Source of the DNA: Mycolicibacterium hippocampi
GTDB lineage: Bacteria; Actinomycetota; Actinomycetes; Mycobacteriales; Mycobacteriaceae
Direction: 5' to 3'
DNA: 64,000 nt
NCBI RefSeq assembly: GCF_010723735.1
Contig: NZ_BLLB01000002.1
Location: 3,782,001-3,846,000 of the forward strand
Shown here: piece after piece, positions 15,955-24,177 of the stretch
Numbering within the stretch: the stretch's first letter is position 1
Layout of the letters: the number at the start of each line of letters is the position of its first letter
The notes under the pieces: generated by a model
Database searches by the model: none
What the model was told of the DNA's origin: nothing
What the model saw: the letters and a program-made list of their open reading frames with translations, nothing else
Translations under genes and position numbers: made by a program

Positions 15955-16665
15955 GTGCCTCCCATGCCCCCGCATTTCCTGTCCTCCGATGCTGTCGGCC
16001 AGCCGCACGTGCACACCGACCGTCCCCGCCGCGAACGCCTGCCGGGCGAGCCGCTGCGCATCGGTGTCGGTGGCCCCGTCGGCTCCGGCAAGACGGCACT
16101 GGTGGCCGCGCTGTGCCGGCAGCTCCGCGACGAGCTGTCGCTGGCGGTGCTGACCAACGACATCTACACCACCGAGGACGCCGATTTCCTGCGCCGCAAC
16201 GCGGTGCTGCCCGATGACCGGATCGCCGCCGTGCAGACCGGTGGCTGTCCGCACACCGCGATCCGTGACGACATCACCGCCAACCTCGACGCCATCGACG
16301 ACCTCATCGCGGCCCACGGCAACCTCGGCGGACTCGATCTCATCCTGGTGGAATCAGGCGGGGACAATCTCACCGCGACGTTCTCCTCCGGGCTGGTGGA
16401 CGTGCAGATCTTCGTCATCGACGTAGCCGGGGGAGACAAGGTGCCCCGCAAGGGCGGACCCGGTGTCACCTACTCGGATCTGTTGGTGGTCAACAAAACC
16501 GACCTCGCGCCGCTGGTGGGCGCCGATCTGGACGTGATGCGCCGCGACGCGGCCATGGTCCGTGGTGAGCGTCCCACGGTGCTGATCTCACTGACCGCCG
16601 ACCCGGCCGCCACAGCGGTGTTGGGCTGGGTGCGTGAGCAACTCGACGTCCCGCAGGCGGTGTAG
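15955..16665 (+). CDS. ureG: Urease accessory GTPase UreG
   Basis: 236 residues from GTG at 15955, which has AAGG 7 bp upstream; the ATG at 15964 is an alternative. SIMIBI-class GTPase: P-loop GGPVGSGKTAL, the metal-binding motif CPH (TGGCPHTAIRDD), and guanine specificity VVNKTDLAP. Energises nickel insertion into urease. A short His-containing N-terminal leader (QPHVHTDRP) may help bind nickel. It directly abuts ureD. Confidence 0.95.
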   Translation: MPPMPPHFLSSDAVGQPHVHTDRPRRERLPGEPLRIGVGGPVGSGKTALVAALCRQLRDELSLAVLTNDIYTTEDADFLRRNAVLPDDRIAAVQTGGCPHTAIRDDITANLDAIDDLIAAHGNLGGLDLILVESGGDNLTATFSSGLVDVQIFVIDVAGGDKVPRKGGPGVTYSDLLVVNKTDLAPLVGADLDVMRRDAAMVRGERPTVLISLTADPAATAVLGWVREQLDVPQAV

Positions 16666-17292
16666 ATGCGTTCGGAGGTGGTGGTCGTCGCGCGGCGGGA
16701 CCGCTCACCGCATCTCGAGTCCAGGGGCGGGATCGCCGCACGCCGCACCGAGCGCGACACCGTGCACCTGGTGTCGTCGGCGGCGACGCCACTGGGTGGC
16801 GACTCGATCCACATCCGGCTGGTGGTGGAAGCCGGTGCCCGGCTGCGGCTGCGCACTGCGGCGGCGACGGTCACCCTGCCCGGAGCAGCCACCACCGAAT
16901 CGCATGCGTCCTGGACGCTGGAGGTCGCCGGCGAGCTCGACCTCGACCCGCTGCCGACGATCGTGGCGGCCACCTCACACCACTTCGTGACCACCCGCCT
17001 CAACCTGGCCGACAGCGGCCGTCTCCGGCTGATCGAGAAGGTACAGATCGGCAGAACCGGTGAACGCCAGGGTTTCTGGTCAGGCTCGCTGAGCGCCGAC
17101 GTCAACGGGAGGCCCCTGCTGCGGCACCGCGTCGAACTCGGCAACAGTTCCGTCGCCGACGACGAGATCGCCGCCCCGGGAGCGAGTATCAGCGAACTGC
17201 ACTACCCGTGCAGCGACGTCGAAGCCGCAGGGGTCACGCTGGCGCTTGCCGGGGGAGGGTGCCTGTCGACCTGGCAGGGCGAGCGGCTGTGA
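16666..17292 (+). CDS. ureD: Urease accessory protein UreD/UreH
   Basis: 208 residues, ATG immediately after the ureG stop. Beta-rich scaffold protein that binds apo-urease and recruits UreF/UreG. The central segment ATSHHFVTTRLNLAD and the SLSADVNGRPLLRHR region fit the family; mycobacterial UreD is short like this one. Last gene of the operon. It ends directly against the convergent ndh gene with no spacer, so no separate terminator is visible. Confidence 0.9.
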   Translation: MRSEVVVVARRDRSPHLESRGGIAARRTERDTVHLVSSAATPLGGDSIHIRLVVEAGARLRLRTAAATVTLPGAATTESHASWTLEVAGELDLDPLPTIVAATSHHFVTTRLNLADSGRLRLIEKVQIGRTGERQGFWSGSLSADVNGRPLLRHRVELGNSSVADDEIAAPGASISELHYPCSDVEAAGVTLALAGGGCLSTWQGERL

Positions 17293-18666
17293 CTAACTTG
17301 CGGCCTTCTCTGTGTCCTGAACCGACGCAGCGATCTCCTCGAGTTCCTCGATCCGGGTGCGGGCGTAGGCCTGCTGCTCGGTGATCGTCAACTGGCCGCG
17401 GTTGCGGCCCAGGAACGTCACCGTCCACGACAGCATCGTGACGATCTTGGTCTTGAAGCCGACCAGATAGATCAGGTGCAGGAACAACCAAGCCAGCCAG
17501 GCGATGAACCCGCCGAACTCCAGCGGACCGATCTTGGCCACCGCGCTGAACTTCGACACCGTGGCCATCGATCCCTTGTCGAAATAGCTGAAGGGTTCAC
17601 GCTGCGACGGGTCGGCGCCCTTGAGTCCGGCAACGATGGCCTTGGCCGCGTATTTGCCGCCCTGGATGGCTCCCTGCGCCATCCCCGGCACCCCTTCGAC
17701 CGCTGCCATGTCACCGACGACGAACACGTTGGGATTGCCCGGGATCGAGAGATCCGGAAGCACCTTGACCCGTCCTGCCCGGTCGAGTTCGACGCCGGAC
17801 TGGTTGGCCAGATCACGGCCCAGCGGGCTGGCGGACACACCGGCCGACCACACCTTGCAGGCGGACTCGATGCGACGCAGCGTGCCGTCGGGGTCCTTGA
17901 CCGTGATGCCGTTCCGGTCGACGTCGGTCACCATGGCGTTGAGCTGGATGTCGACGCCCATCTTCTCCAGCCGGGCTTGTGCCTTCTTGCCGAGTTTCTC
18001 ACCCATCGGGGGCAGCACCGCGGGGGCGGCGTCGAGTAGGATCACCCGCGCCTTGGTCGAATCGATGTGCCGGAACGTGCCTTTGAGTGTGTGATCGGCC
18101 AGTTCTGCGATCTGCCCGGCCATCTCGACGCCTGTCGGGCCCGCTCCCACGACCACGAACGTCAGCAGCTTCTCCCGACGGGCCGGGTCACTGGACCGTT
18201 CCGCCTGCTCGAAGGCCCCGAGAATGCGCCCCCGCAGTTCCAGTGCGTCGTCGATGGACTTCATGCCGGGTGCGAACTCGGCGAAGTGGTCGTTGCCGAA
18301 ATAGGACTGGCCCGCGCCGGCAGCGATGACCAGGCTGTCGTAGGGCGTGACATAGGTGTGGCCGAGCAGTTCGGAGCGCACGGTCTTGGTCTTGAGGTCG
18401 ATGCGGGTCACGTCGCCGAGCAGCACCTGCGCGTTCTTCTGGTTGCGCAGGATCACCCGCGTCGCCGGGGCGATCTCGCCCTCGGAGATGATGCCGGTCG
18501 CGACCTGGTACAGCAGCGGCTGGAACAGGTGATGGGTGGTGCGGGCGATCATCTTGATGTCGACGTCGGCTCGCTTGAGGTGCTTGGCGGCGGTCAGGCC
18601 ACCGAATCCCGAGCCGATGATGACCACTTTGTGCCTGTCGGACGCAGTAGCTCCGGGATGGCTCAT
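17293..18666 (-). CDS. ndh: Type II NADH:quinone dehydrogenase
   Basis: 457 residues from the second of two adjacent ATGs, which has the better spacing to AAGGAG. Non-proton-pumping NADH dehydrogenase that feeds menaquinone, the main respiratory NADH oxidase in mycobacteria. FAD-binding GSGFGGL lies at about 16-23 and the NADH-binding GAGPTGVEMAG at about 170-182. The C-terminal FAD motif (VFVVGDMA) and a membrane-anchoring stretch (FIAWLAWLFLHLIYLVGF, about 372-390) are present. Matches Rv1854c by position. Confidence 0.95.
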   Translation of the reverse strand: MSHPGATASDRHKVVIIGSGFGGLTAAKHLKRADVDIKMIARTTHHLFQPLLYQVATGIISEGEIAPATRVILRNQKNAQVLLGDVTRIDLKTKTVRSELLGHTYVTPYDSLVIAAGAGQSYFGNDHFAEFAPGMKSIDDALELRGRILGAFEQAERSSDPARREKLLTFVVVGAGPTGVEMAGQIAELADHTLKGTFRHIDSTKARVILLDAAPAVLPPMGEKLGKKAQARLEKMGVDIQLNAMVTDVDRNGITVKDPDGTLRRIESACKVWSAGVSASPLGRDLANQSGVELDRAGRVKVLPDLSIPGNPNVFVVGDMAAVEGVPGMAQGAIQGGKYAAKAIVAGLKGADPSQREPFSYFDKGSMATVSKFSAVAKIGPLEFGGFIAWLAWLFLHLIYLVGFKTKIVTMLSWTVTFLGRNRGQLTITEQQAYARTRIEELEEIAASVQDTEKAAS

Positions 18667-18761
18667 CATTTCTCCTTGGCGGGATCTGCCTGTTCAGTTC
18701 AACGAATACGTTAGCCGCCGGGCTTCCGGCGGGCGCGGTGAGATGCCCCACCGGCCAGGGT

Positions 18762-19691
18762 TCAGCCGGCCACCAGAGGCTTGAGGGCCTCTCCCAGTGC
18801 GGTGATGTGACCGGGCTGGTAACCCTGCAGGCTGGTGGGCAGGTTCATGATCACCGCGTCGATGCCGACGTCGAAAACCTTGGTCTTGAGCTGTTCGGCG
18901 ATCGACTCGGCACTGCCGACCACCATCCTTTGGCTCATCTCTGCCGGGATGACGTCGGCGGTGACGTTCTCGTCGACCATCGCGGTCACCAGCATGCTGG
19001 TCTCCAGCGTGGCCGGATCCCGTCCGATGTCATCACACCTGGCCTTGACGACGTCGAGCTTGGCGGCCAGTTCGTCGAAACCGGCGATCACGTTGAGGTG
19101 GTCGAAATGCCGGACCGCCAGCGGGATCGTCTTCTTCTCGCCGCTGCCACCGATCATCAGCGGGATGTGTTCGCGGAAACGGGGATTGGCCATGGCTTCC
19201 TCGACCCGGTAGTACTTGCCGGTGAACGAGGGACGCTCACCCGCGATCATCGGCAGGATGATCTGCAACGCCTCGTCGAGCTTGTTGAACCGGTCGGTGA
19301 AGGTGCCGAACTCGTAGCCGAGCTGATCATGCTCGAGCTCGAACCACCCGGTCCCGATGCCCAGGATCGCGCGTCCCTGGCTGATCACGTCGAGTGTGGT
19401 GATGGCTTTGGCCAGGAGCGTCGGGTTGCGGTAGGTGTTGCCGGTGACCAGGGTGCCCAGCTGGACACGCTCGGTGGCGGTGGCCAGGGCGCCCAGTGCG
19501 GTGTAGGCCTCGAGCATCGGCTCTTCGGGGCTGCCCAGCATGGGCAATTGGTAGAAATGGTCCATCACGAAGACCGAGTCGAAACCTGCCGCCTCGGCTT
19601 CCTGCGCCTGCGCGATCACGGTGGGGAACATCTCGGCGACGCCGGTGCCATAGGAGAAGTTGGGGATCTGGAGTCCGAGTCGAATCGTCAC
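18762..19691 (-). CDS. LLM-class F420-dependent oxidoreductase (Rv1855c-like)
   Basis: 309-residue luciferase-like TIM-barrel protein. The N-terminus MTIRLGLQIPNFSYG and the strand motif EAEAAGFDSVFVMDHFYQLP are typical of mycobacterial F420-binding LLM enzymes, as is GIGTGWFELEHDQLGYEF. The reduced-cofactor substrate is unknown. It lies 95 bp downstream of the ndh start on the same strand and 60 bp from the SDR gene, in the order Rv1854c-Rv1856c. Confidence 0.88.
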   Translation of the reverse strand: MTIRLGLQIPNFSYGTGVAEMFPTVIAQAQEAEAAGFDSVFVMDHFYQLPMLGSPEEPMLEAYTALGALATATERVQLGTLVTGNTYRNPTLLAKAITTLDVISQGRAILGIGTGWFELEHDQLGYEFGTFTDRFNKLDEALQIILPMIAGERPSFTGKYYRVEEAMANPRFREHIPLMIGGSGEKKTIPLAVRHFDHLNVIAGFDELAAKLDVVKARCDDIGRDPATLETSMLVTAMVDENVTADVIPAEMSQRMVVGSAESIAEQLKTKVFDVGIDAVIMNLPTSLQGYQPGHITALGEALKPLVAG

Positions 19692-19751
19692 TCCGTCGAG
19701 CCTAGCCAGCCCCCGCCGATTGTCGACCCCGCGTTCCGCGACGTCCCGGTA

Positions 19752-20432
19752 CTACCCGAAGTTCGCCAATGCGCCATGGCTGACGTGCAGCGTCTGACCG
19801 GTGATGTGACGGGCGGCAGGGGTCGCCAGGAACAACGACAGCCGCGCGATTTCGGAGCTGACCGACGGCGGTGTGGCGTCCAGTCCGTCGTATCCGGGTT
19901 CGACCCCGCGCCCGGCGGCGACCGCGTTCACCGTGATTCCCCGGGTGCCGAAGTGATGCGCCTGCCCGGCGGTCCACTCGGAGACCGCGGCCTTGACCGC
20001 GGCGTCGGCACTGCCCTCGCGCACCGGGTCCGGGATCACGGTGACGACCGAGCCGCCCGAGCGAAGATGGTCGCCGAGAACCTGCACCGTCAACACGGCC
20101 GATACCAGGGTGTTGTCGAAGATGCTGCGCCATTCGTTGAAGTGGTCGGTCAGCGTGTAGGTGCGCGGGTCGCCACCGCCGCGCTTCGGGACCGGTACGT
20201 TCACGATGGTGTCCAGGTGGGCCGGCAACTGGCCCTGCACCGCCGCGACCGACGCCGGATCGGTGTTGTCGAACACGATCGCGCGGGCGTCGCTGGCGTC
20301 CAGCTCCTTCACCGCGACGTCGAGCTCGTCGCGACGGCTTCCCGCGAGAACCACGGTGTGGCCGGCGTCGCTGAAACTCGCCGCGATCGTGCGGCCCAGA
20401 TCCGTGTCGCATCCTGTGACCAGAACATCCAT
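19752..20432 (-). CDS. Degenerate short-chain dehydrogenase/reductase (Rv1856c-like)
   Basis: 226 residues with an SDR fold: an N-terminal nucleotide-binding motif (VTGCDTDLGRTIA, 5-17) and a C-terminal ITGQTLHVSHG. The active site looks lost: the position expected for the catalytic Tyr in YxxxK is Asp143, with Lys147 kept (DAAVK), and the NAG motif is replaced by VNVPVP. It may bind NAD(P) without classical reductase activity. A palindrome at 20487-20498 lies about 55 bp upstream of the start. Confidence 0.85.
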   Translation of the reverse strand: MDVLVTGCDTDLGRTIAASFSDAGHTVVLAGSRRDELDVAVKELDASDARAIVFDNTDPASVAAVQGQLPAHLDTIVNVPVPKRGGGDPRTYTLTDHFNEWRSIFDNTLVSAVLTVQVLGDHLRSGGSVVTVIPDPVREGSADAAVKAAVSEWTAGQAHHFGTRGITVNAVAAGRGVEPGYDGLDATPPSVSSEIARLSLFLATPAARHITGQTLHVSHGALANFG

Positions 20433-20486
20433 CGTCGGCCCCTCCTGTTGTGTTCAACGCTGAACCCCAGCGAGTGCCGCCAATGT

Positions 20487-20498
20487 TACTGGACAGTA
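20487..20498. promoter_or_regulatory. TACTG-GA-CAGTA palindrome upstream of the SDR gene
   Basis: Perfect 5-bp arms around a 2-bp centre, 55 bp upstream of the minus-strand SDR start. Resembles a TetR-type operator; no cognate regulator gene is adjacent. Confidence 0.5.
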
Positions 20499-20626
20499 GC
20501 TAGCCGATGAAACCCGACGCGCCGCGAGTTCCGCGGTGCGCACGACGCCGCGGGTAACAGCTGGGCACGGCACCGCGATCTACGGAGAAGAGTCACCTCG
20601 ACACCAGACCCGACAGAACACAGGCC

Positions 20627-20647
20627 ACCCCGCGCCACGCGCGGGGT
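20627..20647. terminator. Orphan hairpin terminator
   Basis: ACCCCGCG-CCACG-CGCGGGGT: 8-bp perfect stem, 5-nt loop, followed on the plus strand by CCTTCGG. It is not at the 3' end of any identified gene and is similar in style to the MrsI terminator. Confidence 0.6.
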
Positions 20648-20687
20648 CCTTCGGCTGTCAGCAACCAGGTGACTGACGCCCATACAG

Positions 20688-20730
20688 GGCATTCAATGTA
20701 CGCAGCAATGTCTCAGTTTGGCATTCAATG
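20688..20730. repeat. 11-bp direct repeat GGCATTCAATG upstream of apa
   Basis: Exact copies at 20688-20698 and 20720-20730, offset by 32 bp (about three helical turns). They lie 48-90 bp before the apa start, as expected for a pair of activator or repressor sites on one face of the helix. Confidence 0.75.
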
Positions 20731-20764
20731 ACCAATTCGCACTTGCGTCACGGCTGTAACACGG

Positions 20765-20770
20765 TAGTTT
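20765..20770 (+). promoter_or_regulatory. -10 element of apa (leaderless)
   Basis: TAGTTT lies 7 bp before the apa ATG and no Shine-Dalgarno is present, so the transcript probably starts at the ATG. Confidence 0.5.
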
Positions 20771-20777
20771 CTTCCCC

Positions 20778-21851
20778 ATGGTTCAGCCGGACGCGAATGC
20801 TCACCGCCGTAGCGGGTTTCCGAAGTCTATCGGGCGCGCGGCGCTGACGAGTGCCACCACAGCGGCTTTGATGGCAGCGTTGACTCTGCCGGTGGCACAC
20901 GCGCAGCCCGCACCGCCGCCACCACCACCGCCCCCGACGGTCGTCGACGGCGCCCCGCCGCCGGCCGACCCCAACGCACCACCGCCTCCGCCGGCCGACC
21001 CGAACGCACCGCCGCCTCCGCCGGCCGACCCGAACGCACCGCCACCTCCGCCGCCCCCGCCGCCGGCGGACCCGAACGCGCCACCGCCTCCGCCCCCGCC
21101 GCCGGCGGACCCGAACGCGCCACCACCCGCCGATCCTGACGCCCCCGCGCCCGAGCCGGGACGTGTCGACAATGCTGCGGGCGGTTTCAGCTACGTCGTG
21201 CCCGCAGGCTGGACGGTCTCTGATGCCACCCAGCTGTCGTACGGACAGGCGCTGCTCACGAAGCTGCCGCCGGAAGGTGCGCCCCCGGACGCGCAGCCGC
21301 CCAACGACACCAGCGTGCTGCTCGGCAGGCTCGATCTGAAGCTCTTCGCAGGTGCCGAGACGGACAACACGAAGGCCGCCCAGCGCCTGGCCTCGGACAT
21401 GGGCGAGTTCTTCATGCCCTTCCCGGGCACGCGGGTCAACCAGAAGACAGTGCCGCTCGATGCCGGGGGAATGACCGGTGTCGCCTCCTACTACGAGGTG
21501 GATTTCACTGACACCGCCAAGCCCAACGGCCAGATCTGGGCCGGAGTGGTGGGCGCACCGACCCCCGCGGGGACCCCCCGTGGTCAGCGCGCACCGGAGC
21601 GGTGGTTCGTGGTGTGGCTCGGCACCGAAGCCAACCCGATTCCCCAGGAAGAAGCGGTGACCCTGGCCAACTCGGTCCGGCCGTGGACACCTCCGCCGCC
21701 TCCGCCGCCGGCGGACCCGAACGCACCGCCGCCACCGCCGGATCCGAACGCACCGCCGCCGGATCCGAATGCTCCGCCGCCGCGGCCGGAGGTCGGGGTG
21801 CCGGTTCCGGTCGACCCGAACACGGCGCCGGGGATGTTGCCACCCGCATAG
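20778..21851 (+). CDS. apa: Apa, alanine/proline-rich secreted glycoprotein antigen
   Basis: 357 residues. N-terminal signal peptide (SIGRAALTSATTAALMAAL, then TLPVAHA, cleavage near residue 42) is followed by a low-complexity Pro/Ala/Asp/Asn region with repeats of PPPADPNAP. The folded central domain (about 130-310) begins VDNAAGGFSYVVPAGW and contains LLGRLDLKLFAGAE, MGEFFMPFPGTR, SYYEVDFTD and RWFVVWLGTEANP; it matches M. tuberculosis Apa (Rv1860, 45/47-kDa antigen). A second Pro-rich tail ends the protein. In M. tuberculosis Apa is O-mannosylated and binds fibronectin and lectin receptors. The N-terminal Pro-rich repeats are longer and more regular here. Confidence 0.95.
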   Translation: MVQPDANAHRRSGFPKSIGRAALTSATTAALMAALTLPVAHAQPAPPPPPPPPTVVDGAPPPADPNAPPPPPADPNAPPPPPADPNAPPPPPPPPPADPNAPPPPPPPPADPNAPPPADPDAPAPEPGRVDNAAGGFSYVVPAGWTVSDATQLSYGQALLTKLPPEGAPPDAQPPNDTSVLLGRLDLKLFAGAETDNTKAAQRLASDMGEFFMPFPGTRVNQKTVPLDAGGMTGVASYYEVDFTDTAKPNGQIWAGVVGAPTPAGTPRGQRAPERWFVVWLGTEANPIPQEEAVTLANSVRPWTPPPPPPPADPNAPPPPPDPNAPPPDPNAPPPRPEVGVPVPVDPNTAPGMLPPA

Positions 21852-21991
21852 CGGACCCCGGTCGGCACGACCGTCGTTCGTTCACGTTTCCGGTGCATTC
21901 CCAAAGCCGAACCGTTACCCGTGAGGCGTATACCTGGGTCTAGTCCGGTCGCGTCCGCGCCGGGCTGACCGGCAAGCGGCAGGAGATTCCA

Positions 21992-22300
21992 ATGGAAATC
22001 GTTGCAGCCACCGAGTTGCTCGCACGCTCGTCGACCCTGACGAGCGTGGGATGGATCGGATACATCATCATCGGGGCGATCGCCGGCTGGATCGCCGGGA
22101 AGATCATGAAGGGCGGCGGTTCCGGAATCCTGATGAACATCGTCATCGGTGTGGTCGGCGCCCTGCTCGGCGGTTTTCTGTTGAGCTTCTTCCTCGACAC
22201 CGCCGGTGGCGGTTGGTGGTTCACCCTCTTCACCGCGATCCTGGGCTCGGTGATCCTGCTGTGGATCGTCGGCATGGTGCAGGGGAGGAGCAAGGTCTGA
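21992..22300 (+). CDS. GlsB/YeaQ/YmgE-family small membrane protein (Rv1861-like)
   Basis: 102 residues with three predicted transmembrane segments (about 27-44 GYIIIGAIAGWIAGKIM, 51-72 and 80-97). The Gly-rich GAIAGWIAGKIMKGGG motif is diagnostic of the family, often annotated as transglycosylase-associated. Function is unknown; relatives are induced by stress. RBS CAGGAG is 6 bp upstream of ATG. It lies between apa and adhA as Rv1861 does in M. tuberculosis. Confidence 0.88.
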   Translation: MEIVAATELLARSSTLTSVGWIGYIIIGAIAGWIAGKIMKGGGSGILMNIVIGVVGALLGGFLLSFFLDTAGGGWWFTLFTAILGSVILLWIVGMVQGRSKV

Positions 22301-22325
22301 CCGCGACCTGGGCACGGCGAGGGCG

Positions 22326-23342
22326 GTGAGCCGCACCACGATGCGGGCCTGGCAGGTGCGGCGGCCGGGTCCGATGTCGTCCCGGCCGCTGGTGCCCGCC
22401 ACCGTGGCCACCCCGCAGCCCGGCCGCGACGAGTTGCTCGTCGCCGTGCTCGCCTGCGGTGTCTGCCGGACTGATCTGCACGTCACCGAGGGTGATCTCC
22501 CGGTTCACCGCCATCAGGTGATCCCCGGACACGAGGTGGTCGGAGAAGTCGTCCAGATCGGTGCCGACGTGCCGCCGCGGTTCGCGGTGGGGGACCGCGT
22601 CGGGATCGCGTGGCTGCGCCACACCTGTGGGACCTGCGTCTACTGCACGCGTGGCCAGGAGAACCTGTGCCCGCAATCTCGCTACACCGGCTGGGATGCC
22701 GACGGCGGCTACGCCGAATTCGCGACGGTCCCTGCGGCTTACGCGCTCCGACTGCCCTCCGGCTATCCGGATGCCGAGCTTGCGCCGCTGCTGTGTGCGG
22801 GCATCATCGGCTATCGCTCGCTGCTTCGCGCCCAGCTACCCGCCGGAGGCAGGCTCGGCATCTACGGGTTCGGCGGGAGCGCGCACCTCACCGCCCAGGT
22901 CGCGGTGGCGCGAAGCGCCGAGGTGCACGTCATGACCCGCGGTGACCAGGCCCGCGAGCTCGCCTTGGCGCTGGGCGCCGCTTCCGCCCAGGGTGCGGAC
23001 GACCCGCCGCCGGTACCGCTGGACGCCGCGATCCTGTTCGCTCCCGTCGGCGAACTCGTGTTGCCCGCCCTGGAAGCGCTGGACCGCGGCGGCACCCTCG
23101 CGATCGCAGGCATCCACCTCAGCGACATCCCGCCGCTGAACTACCAGCGTCACCTGTTTCAGGAGCGGCAGGTCCGGTCGGTGACGTCCAATACCCGGGA
23201 CGACGCTGCGGCGTTCCTGGACTTCGCAGCCCACCATCGTCTCGAGGTCACCAGCCCGCAGTACCCGCTGGACCGGGCCGACGACGCACTCGGTGATCTG
23301 AGCAGTGGGCGGATCTCCGGAGCCGCGGTGCTGATCGTCTGA
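22326..23342 (+). CDS. adhA: Zinc-dependent alcohol dehydrogenase (AdhA-like)
   Basis: 338 residues from GTG (ATG at 22341 is an alternative). Medium-chain dehydrogenase: catalytic zinc region CGVCRTDLHV, HxxxGHE motif (HQVIPGHEVVGEV), four structural-zinc cysteines in CGTCVYCTRGQENLC, and a nucleotide-binding GFGGSA loop. Oxidises primary alcohols or reduces aldehydes with NAD(P). Homologue of Rv1862 by sequence features and position. It ends 2 bp before the convergent CPBP gene. Confidence 0.92.
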   Translation: MSRTTMRAWQVRRPGPMSSRPLVPATVATPQPGRDELLVAVLACGVCRTDLHVTEGDLPVHRHQVIPGHEVVGEVVQIGADVPPRFAVGDRVGIAWLRHTCGTCVYCTRGQENLCPQSRYTGWDADGGYAEFATVPAAYALRLPSGYPDAELAPLLCAGIIGYRSLLRAQLPAGGRLGIYGFGGSAHLTAQVAVARSAEVHVMTRGDQARELALALGAASAQGADDPPPVPLDAAILFAPVGELVLPALEALDRGGTLAIAGIHLSDIPPLNYQRHLFQERQVRSVTSNTRDDAAAFLDFAAHHRLEVTSPQYPLDRADDALGDLSSGRISGAAVLIV

Positions 23343-23344
23343 CC

Positions 23345-24112
23345 TCAGGTCAGATGCCACACCAGGGCGGCGGCCAGCGCACCCAGACCGTTCAGTGACC
23401 AGTGCAGTGCGATCGGTGCGATCAGGCTGCCGCTTCGGCGACGCAGCCAGGCGAAGACGAAGCCGGCCGCGGCAGTGGCCACGACGGCCCCGAGAACACC
23501 CACCACGGTGCCGAAAACGCCGCCGCCGAGAATCCTGGTGAAGCCGACGTTGCTGGCCGTCAGACCCATCGACGTGGCGATGTGCCACAGCCCGAACAGC
23601 AGCGAACCGGCGGCGGCGACGCCGCGCCAGCCCCACGCCCGGTCCAGCGCACCGTGCAGCACCCCCCGGAAAGCCAGTTCCTCGGGGATAACCGTCTGCA
23701 ACGGGATGATGATCATCGAGGCGATCAGCGCCCCCGACAGCGTGGCGTAGTTGTTGTTGAGGAACATCGGGCGTGTCCACGGCAGCAGCGCACCGACGGC
23801 GATCACCGTCCCGACGAGGGCGACCGCCGCGAGCGCGTAGCCGGCGCCAGACCTCCAGTGCTCCCGGGCGAGCCCGAGTTCCGCCCAGCCCAGGCCGCGC
23901 GAACGGACCAGCAGAACGAGTCCCACCGCGGCCGCGGGCACCACGGCAATGCTGGCCCACGGCGTGGTGAAGTGCGCGATCAAATTGGTCAGCGCCAGCA
24001 CCACGATCACGACCGCCACGTCGGCGTAGATCCGGAAGTGGTGCAACGCAGACAGCTGAGCCACCAAGGGGTGGGGCTCTGCAGGCGCGGCGACCGTGCT
24101 GGCGTCAGTCAT
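23345..24112 (-). CDS. CPBP (CAAX-type) intramembrane metalloprotease (Rv1863c-like)
   Basis: 255-residue polytopic membrane protein. The Abi/CPBP motifs are intact: Glu144-Glu145-xxx-Arg149 (VIPEELAFRG), FGLWH around residue 176, and HWSLN near the C-terminus. Members are membrane-embedded glutamic-type or metallo-proteases related to Rce1, or bacteriocin-immunity proteins; the substrate is unknown. Convergent with adhA, 2 bp between stops. Confidence 0.9.
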   Translation of the reverse strand: MTDASTVAAPAEPHPLVAQLSALHHFRIYADVAVVIVVLALTNLIAHFTTPWASIAVVPAAAVGLVLLVRSRGLGWAELGLAREHWRSGAGYALAAVALVGTVIAVGALLPWTRPMFLNNNYATLSGALIASMIIIPLQTVIPEELAFRGVLHGALDRAWGWRGVAAAGSLLFGLWHIATSMGLTASNVGFTRILGGGVFGTVVGVLGAVVATAAAGFVFAWLRRRSGSLIAPIALHWSLNGLGALAAALVWHLT

Positions 24113-24177
24113 ATCCGGTCAAGGGTACCGGCCAGGACCGGCCGTACCGATCAGCTGTGACCGACCTGACCACTGGG

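Larger units (their letters stand above)
20433..20777. other. Regulatory region between the SDR gene and apa
   Basis: 345 bp without a convincing gene. It contains a 12-bp palindrome (20487-20498), an isolated hairpin terminator (20627-20647), an 11-bp direct repeat (20688-20698 and 20720-20730) and a leaderless-type apa promoter. In M. tuberculosis modABC precedes apa; here those genes are absent. Confidence 0.7.

Noticed and set aside
18738..20510. 590-codon plus-strand frame across the LLM oxidoreductase and SDR genes
   Set aside because: Spans two real minus-strand genes and their gap; shadow of GC-biased codon positions.
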